The notes below the pieces were generated by a model. The model was not told the DNA's origin and did not search any database. It saw only the letters and a program-made list of their open reading frames with translations. Position numbers and translations under genes: made by a program. From Tetranychus cinnabarinus (taxonomy: Eukaryota > Arthropoda > Arachnida > Trombidiformes > Tetranychidae): a DNA stretch of 64,000 bases. Each line of letters starts with the position of its first letter. Position 1 is the stretch's first letter. Positions 59,201-64,000 of this stretch are shown piece by piece. The stretch spans positions 1,240,001-1,304,000 of the forward strand of contig WHVY01000001.1 of the NCBI GenBank assembly GCA_022266195.1. Reading direction: 5' to 3'.

Positions 59201-62200
59201 TTCCTATTCTGATATGATGATTAGAATAACATGAAAGGCAGAATAATGGTTACATTATCATGAATCAGTTTCATGAATTTTTCATCAATTTCATTTCTAT
59301 TGGTCAGTCAACAATAGCAACTGCTTCATTAGACTAATTGAAGTAACCTCAGTGAAGGGCACGAAATTGATTGTCCAGTAAAGATTGAAAAATGGTCCAA
59401 GCTTCAGCTGTTGAAGCAGAAAAATTTGAAAGTTTATTCAGATAACCTCTAACTGTTGAACATTTTGTCAAGTATGATTCATTCGAGGATTTTTATCGGA
59501 AAATGAACTAACATGAAGAGACATATTCCTTTCCAAATCTATTGCCAGCCATTGAAGGTCATCATGTTCTGCCTCTTATCTGTTATCAACTTTTATCAAC
59601 TTATCTCTTTTCGAGCTTCTTTTTTTGATGTAATATTTTTCACTCCCAGTGATTGTGACAATTTCAATTATTTTATCCTGTTGCTACAACATTTTTAGAT
59701 CTCTTTGACATGGAATTAATTTTTGCACTCACATTTATCGTCAACTACTTTCCACTCTTATCAGTTGATCAGTTAATGCAAGGCCATGTAATATTTCAGG
59801 GATTCCAAGGTTCAATCAGATAACTGAGATTCTTAATAAAGATAGATTCTTCCTTTGATCATCAATTTTTGTTGTCAGAACACAAACGATAGAGAAGAGA
59901 AAAAATCGAAAAAAAGTCAAAAATTGTATCGAACTCCCAGCTCAAGATATTTTTCACTCCCAAGTTTCACTCCCTTTTGGAGGCAAAAAAGCTTTTGCAA
60001 GAGAAACTTTTTTTCTCTCTCTCATAAAAAGTAATCGTTTGCATAACAATTATTTAATCAGATTCAGAATAAATCTTCATTCATGAATAATATGTTTCTT
60101 AACTCTTTGCCCTCTTAATAATCTTTATTATGCTTTCCATTTGCATTCAATATTATTTATTGTTACTTAAGAGGAAACCTTTTCATTTCTCACCATCACT
60201 CACTGGGAGGTTAAAATGTTTCAGACTCAACCATTAGAATGAATAAAATATTGTTATCATTATGATTGCTTTTATCAACAATAATATTTAAATTTTGAAA
60301 GCGATTAACGAATCATTCAGGAAACTTTATTATTTGACTAACTTTACATTTCAATGTTGCACTTTAAACACCTTCTGCTAGAAGTTCAATTAAAGATGAA
60401 TCAAGTAGCAGAACTCAACAAAAATTGATGAAAATTTTTCTTCTTTAATCATTTTTCCCTTCTCCAGTTGACTGCAAATATACTTATATATTCATGCATC
60501 AATTTTGTCAGCTTGTATACTAAATATTTAACTGATTGTGCACAACGAAATGCATTCCTAGAAACGCGCCGTTCCATTGAAACGAGATACAAAATTGAAC
60601 GAGAAAATGGAAAACAGGTAAGTTCGAATTTTCATTTTCTTCCATAACATGATCTTTTCAACGACATTTGTGATTCCTGAAATGCCAAGGTTTTTCTTCT
60701 TCGATCTCGCAATTGTTATAAAAAAACTTTTTAAACATTCGTTCACAGAATTAATCGTTTTAAAAATGAAATATGAAACTTGAAAGGTATTAAGCTACTT
60801 GAGCATGTATTCCTGAGACTTTTTTAAATGTTATTTGCCATCTTTTCCGAGACTAATGAGTAACTGTCAAAATGCCATTTCTTTTTTACTCAGCCTTATC
60901 GTTATCATCCATAGTTCCTTACATATTCATTCATCCTGAAACTCTTGCAGCTTTTAATAACTTGCATGATCTTATCGAGAATTATTATAATTAGACAAAT
61001 TGAAGCAAAATTTTGCTCAGAAATTCATCTCAAGATATGAAGAAAATTGGAAAAACTTTTATAAAACCAAATATTGGCTCGTCATTTGGAAAACTCAAGT
61101 TCGAACAATTTTCTGGTTTCAAAAAAATCTGGTTTTTCTTTTTTCACATTTTTTCTTCATTCTCACGTTCAGTGAAAAGTTGAATTTAAAATGTTTTGAC
61201 CTTAAACTTCATTCATCAAGTAATGTTTAAATGCTGTTTCGTTGGATTGATTAATGTTCAACTTGACTTTTGAGGAATTTTTGTTTAGATCAAATTTTCT
61301 TCCTTGTACATGATATTTTTAGATTGCTTTGACTTTCAACTTTAAGTCGAACATTTTTTATTAACTTCTTTTTCTTCTTCTTTTCCCATGTAATATGAAC
61401 ATTGAACAATGAAATATAATAAAAAAAGTCACTCAAAGTGTAAACATTTTATAACAACAAGTTTATCAGTTTTGCAAAACACGAAACTCAAATAACATTT
61501 TAAAATTAACGTTACAAGTTTTTTTCCTTTTCATCGTTATTGTTAATCAAAAGGCTTTTCATTGAATTTTGTTTCAAAAGATTGAAAATGATTATAATAT
61601 TAACTATAATAACATGAAACGAACTGACGATAAAGTAGAATCTTTGGTTGAACTTTTTTCTTGCTGATCATTACAATTCAGTTTGCTATTTGAAATGATA
61701 ATTTGACGGGAAAAGTTGATGAAAAAGTTTACCTTCTTTTGCTTTTATAATCTTTAAGCATTGATCATTATTTTTTATTCGGATGACATGAATTAATAGT
61801 GATGATAATGAGGTGAAAATGTTTTGCATTTGTAAAAATTCAAAAAGAACAAGAAAAATGTCAACTTTTCAAGTTTTTTCAAGTTATTACTAGACAAGGA
61901 ATTGTTGATGAAATGTCGTTGAGAGTAAAATTCTGACAACTTTGTTAGTCTCCAAGCTGTTTAAATGTTATTAGAGCAATTAGTTGATGGTTAAAGTGTT
62001 CATTATAACAAAATTCATTTAATTATTACCAGTTTTTTCAACTTTTTTTTCACTCCAATTTTCAAGTTGCGCTTCTCTCAGCTTTTCATTAAATACACTT
62101 TTAATCAACTATTGAAATACTTTTGTTGATTCGCTCATCAAGTTGATGATTGTCATTTGAATGATGAAAGCTTGTTCAAAACATGACAATGTTCATGATT

Positions 62201-64000
62201 AAATGTCAGTTTTGAGTTTACCTTTTCGCTCTCTCGTTAGATCCAAGCATAAGTTTTGATTGTCAGTAATTAAAAGCTCACAAGCAAAGTCATTAAATTG
62301 TTGAATTTTCAATCAAACGTGATTCTCGCTGCACTTGAAAAATGCAAAATTGAACGAATTCTCAATGGAAACTTTTCTTTTCAAACTTGTGTTAGAGCTT
62401 CTTGAGCTTCACTTTTAGTCGTTAACTATTCTTAGCTCAGAGATACTCTTGGCAAAACTGAGTTGAGTCTTAGACTTGCGAATTGAAATAAGATCATTGT
62501 TTAAGGATAGTCACCGATTTATTATATGAATTAATATCAATATATGAACAAACACACTGAAAGACAAAGAATTTTAAGGTTATGACTGCTTACTGGTCGC
62601 TCGAGCTTCGACCCAGCGAACGTATCGACGCTGGAATTGCTCCTTAGAAAGCCATAATAACATTTGAGCCACTGATACATGTAAGAACTAACTTTCTGTT
62701 TAATGTTCTTGAAACTAAAACTCCAATTTCTTGATGCAGTTCAACAATAAGCCTTTAACGAGCGTCTGCAAGTACTTCAAGATTTCACGAAAGTAAAGAT
62801 CTTTCTTTGATGAGACCCATTTCGTTTGGACATCCAAGAAGTGATTCATAAATTTCGCAATTCCATTTTTCTCTTTGTGTTTCTGTGTCTCTCAATGTTT
62901 CATTTTCATTGGAGATCAGTATGCATTAGTGCATTATTAAGAGATCTGTTTGAGTAACTTTTCCGTTTACTTGTTCCATCCAATTCATTATACATGACAG
63001 TCCAACTGAGAGTGGACAATAGAAGCTACAAAAGGAAGAAACAAAACATGGATTATCGGTTATATTATGAAACTTGTAAGAAATGGACAGAAAAGGAAAA
63101 TTAATGAATCGAAAAGATCATGTTGATGGAAGAAAAGTGAATAATGAAACCAAGTATTGTGATGATAATTATAGCACAAAGTAATGCAGGATGAAGGAAT
63201 GAAAAATCAGCATCCCAAGTAATTAAATTAATTAGCATAATGTAATTGACAATTTAATAAATGTGCTTCTCTCGTCATTTTAATGCTAACCTTTATTCAT
63301 CATATTCATTCAACGCCAAATGATGACACTTTTTTGTCTCCAACTTTGTTTTCTTTACTTTTTTTGCATTCACCTTTACTTACCTGGTTTTGAATATCGT
63401 TTCCAGGAGAAACTTTTACTCTCACTTTTACCTCGATTTGTGGCTTTAGAGATAATCAAAGATATTGCCGAAGAGGAAGATCACAGGAAACTCCTTTCAG
63501 CTCAATTTCACAAAATTTATATTCACTGTTATAAAGATGTTAGGTAAGAATTGGATAAATTACAGAATCCAGAAAATTGGCTTCGAGTTCAACTTTTCTC
63601 AACTTTTCGTCTTCCTTTATTCATCATTAATTTATCCAAACACATTTTTCATTTCTTCAACTTTTCATGTTCTTTTCATTTCATTAAACATTTTTTTCCT
63701 CATTACTTTTCATAATCTTTTTACTTTTCTCTTTTTCCTGGAAAACTTATTTACTCTTTTCTTTCTTAATTATTTATTATTCATTTGTTTTTTGCATATT
63801 TTACTCAACCAATAATTGCAATTACTTTGAAGGTGAAAAGGTTCAAGAAAAGTTTTCTTTTGTTGCTAATTCTGATTCTGTTTGTTTGCCCTTTAAAGGC
63901 TCATTGAATTATTTTCATCATTTTCTGCTTTTCTTTATTCATCAGTATTTTATTTGCAGATATTCAAGGTTTTACAGCTTTAGCGTCTAGCTGCTCGGCT
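56288..64000 (+). CDS. membrane adenylyl cyclase, AC8/Ac78C type, 5' part
   Basis: Coding exons: 56288-57167, 58271-58494, 60468-60617, 63407-63543 and 63946-64000 (cut by the window edge). Borders are GT/AG, phases agree (1, 0, 0, 2) and the join is 482 codons without a stop. The ATG at 56288 lies 46 bp inside an exon whose acceptor is at 56240-56241, so the 5' UTR is spliced. A long cytosolic N-terminus (about 200 residues) precedes membrane helices at about 202-221 and 253-272 and more in exons 1-3, including MPLPLRWCVLCG. AFLETRRSIETR and LLLSLLPRFVALEI then lead into catalytic domain C1a, where FAD and GFT mark the first metal-binding Asp and the phosphate-binding turn. PRFVALEI plus FHKIYIH favours AC8/Ac78C over other types. 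The enzyme makes cAMP from ATP at the plasma membrane; AC8-type enzymes are Ca/calmodulin-stimulated. C1b, TM7-12 and C2 lie to the right. Confidence 0.85.
57168..58270 (+). other. intron 1 of adenylyl cyclase coding region
   Basis: GTAAAT donor and TTTTCAG acceptor. Pyrimidine-rich open frames at 57336-58083 lack conserved motifs and lie wholly within the intron, so they are not called. Confidence 0.6.
58495..60467 (+). other. intron 2 of adenylyl cyclase coding region
   Basis: GTAAAG donor at 58495 and strong acceptor CCCTTCTCCAG ending at 60467. Joining the flanking exons keeps the membrane cassette in order, so no missing exon is needed. Nothing else was seen. Confidence 0.6.
60618..63406 (+). 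other. intron 3 of adenylyl cyclase coding region
   Basis: GTAAGT donor at 60618 and TTCCAG acceptor ending at 63406. A GC-richer patch near 62600-62640 (CGCTCGAGCTTCGACCCAGC) stands out from the AT-rich background and may be part of an unidentified repeat. Confidence 0.55.

Noticed and set aside
63958..63959. Nearest AG as acceptor for the last cyclase exon in the window
   Set aside because: Using it would delete five conserved residues before the catalytic Asp. The AG at 63944-63945 restores them in the correct phase.

Overview
The window is AT-rich, intron-containing arthropod nuclear DNA. Class A neuropeptide-type GPCR exons, a seven-TM gustatory receptor, a decayed DEG/ENaC-like fragment, an adenylyl cyclase gene and an interstitial (CCTAA)n tract (the arthropod telomere unit TTAGG) all fit an arthropod. 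The short genic introns and this mix of chemosensory families suggest a mite, perhaps a trombidiform or spider mite, but that is inference and no species is claimed.

Layout, left to right. (1) 866-11976, with a possible alternative last exon at 16162-16304: the 3' part of a + strand neuropeptide-type GPCR whose TM1-TM2 exons lie left of the window. Its 8.4-kb intron holds a solo LTR (3272-3692) and a minus-strand two-exon gene for a small secreted cysteine-rich peptide (5783-6091). (2) 17580-18320: decayed mariner-like transposase on the minus strand. (3) 18905-20272: two-exon gustatory receptor, minus strand. (4) 20815-30612: a complex segmental duplication carrying four more copies of the secreted-peptide gene. 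Two form a perfect 649-bp tandem and a third identical copy lies 5.4 kb away. The region also has a Harbinger-like MITE, a foldback element, and a perfect 272-bp inverted repeat abutting four telomeric repeats. (5) 33062-33527: three 155-bp tandem repeats. (6) 33975-38194: a nearly complete Ty1/copia retrotransposon with 192-bp LTRs, a 5-bp target duplication, one frameshift and one in-frame stop. (7) 38335-38682: a MITE with long terminal inverted repeats. (8) 38752-39438: two spliced exons resembling an adenylyl cyclase C1b region, with no partner exons found. (9) 39439-56241: mostly non-coding, with an internally deleted mariner-like element (45084-45542), a second solo LTR (49910-50471) and a DEG/ENaC-like relic (52955-53285). 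(10) 56288 to the right edge: the 5' half of an adenylyl cyclase of the AC8/Ac78C type, five coding exons on the + strand, entering the first catalytic domain as the window ends.

Functionally, the GPCR and adenylyl cyclase belong to the same broad signalling logic (GPCR to G protein to cAMP), but nothing here shows they work together. The most unusual part is the peptide-gene cluster at 21-30 kb, where tandem duplication, a transposon end trapped in the repeat unit, near-perfect homogenisation of gene copies, and an inversion-duplication sealed with telomeric repeats can all be read from the sequence. Exon boundaries were worked out by hand from splice consensus, phase and protein-family similarity; no database search was run.
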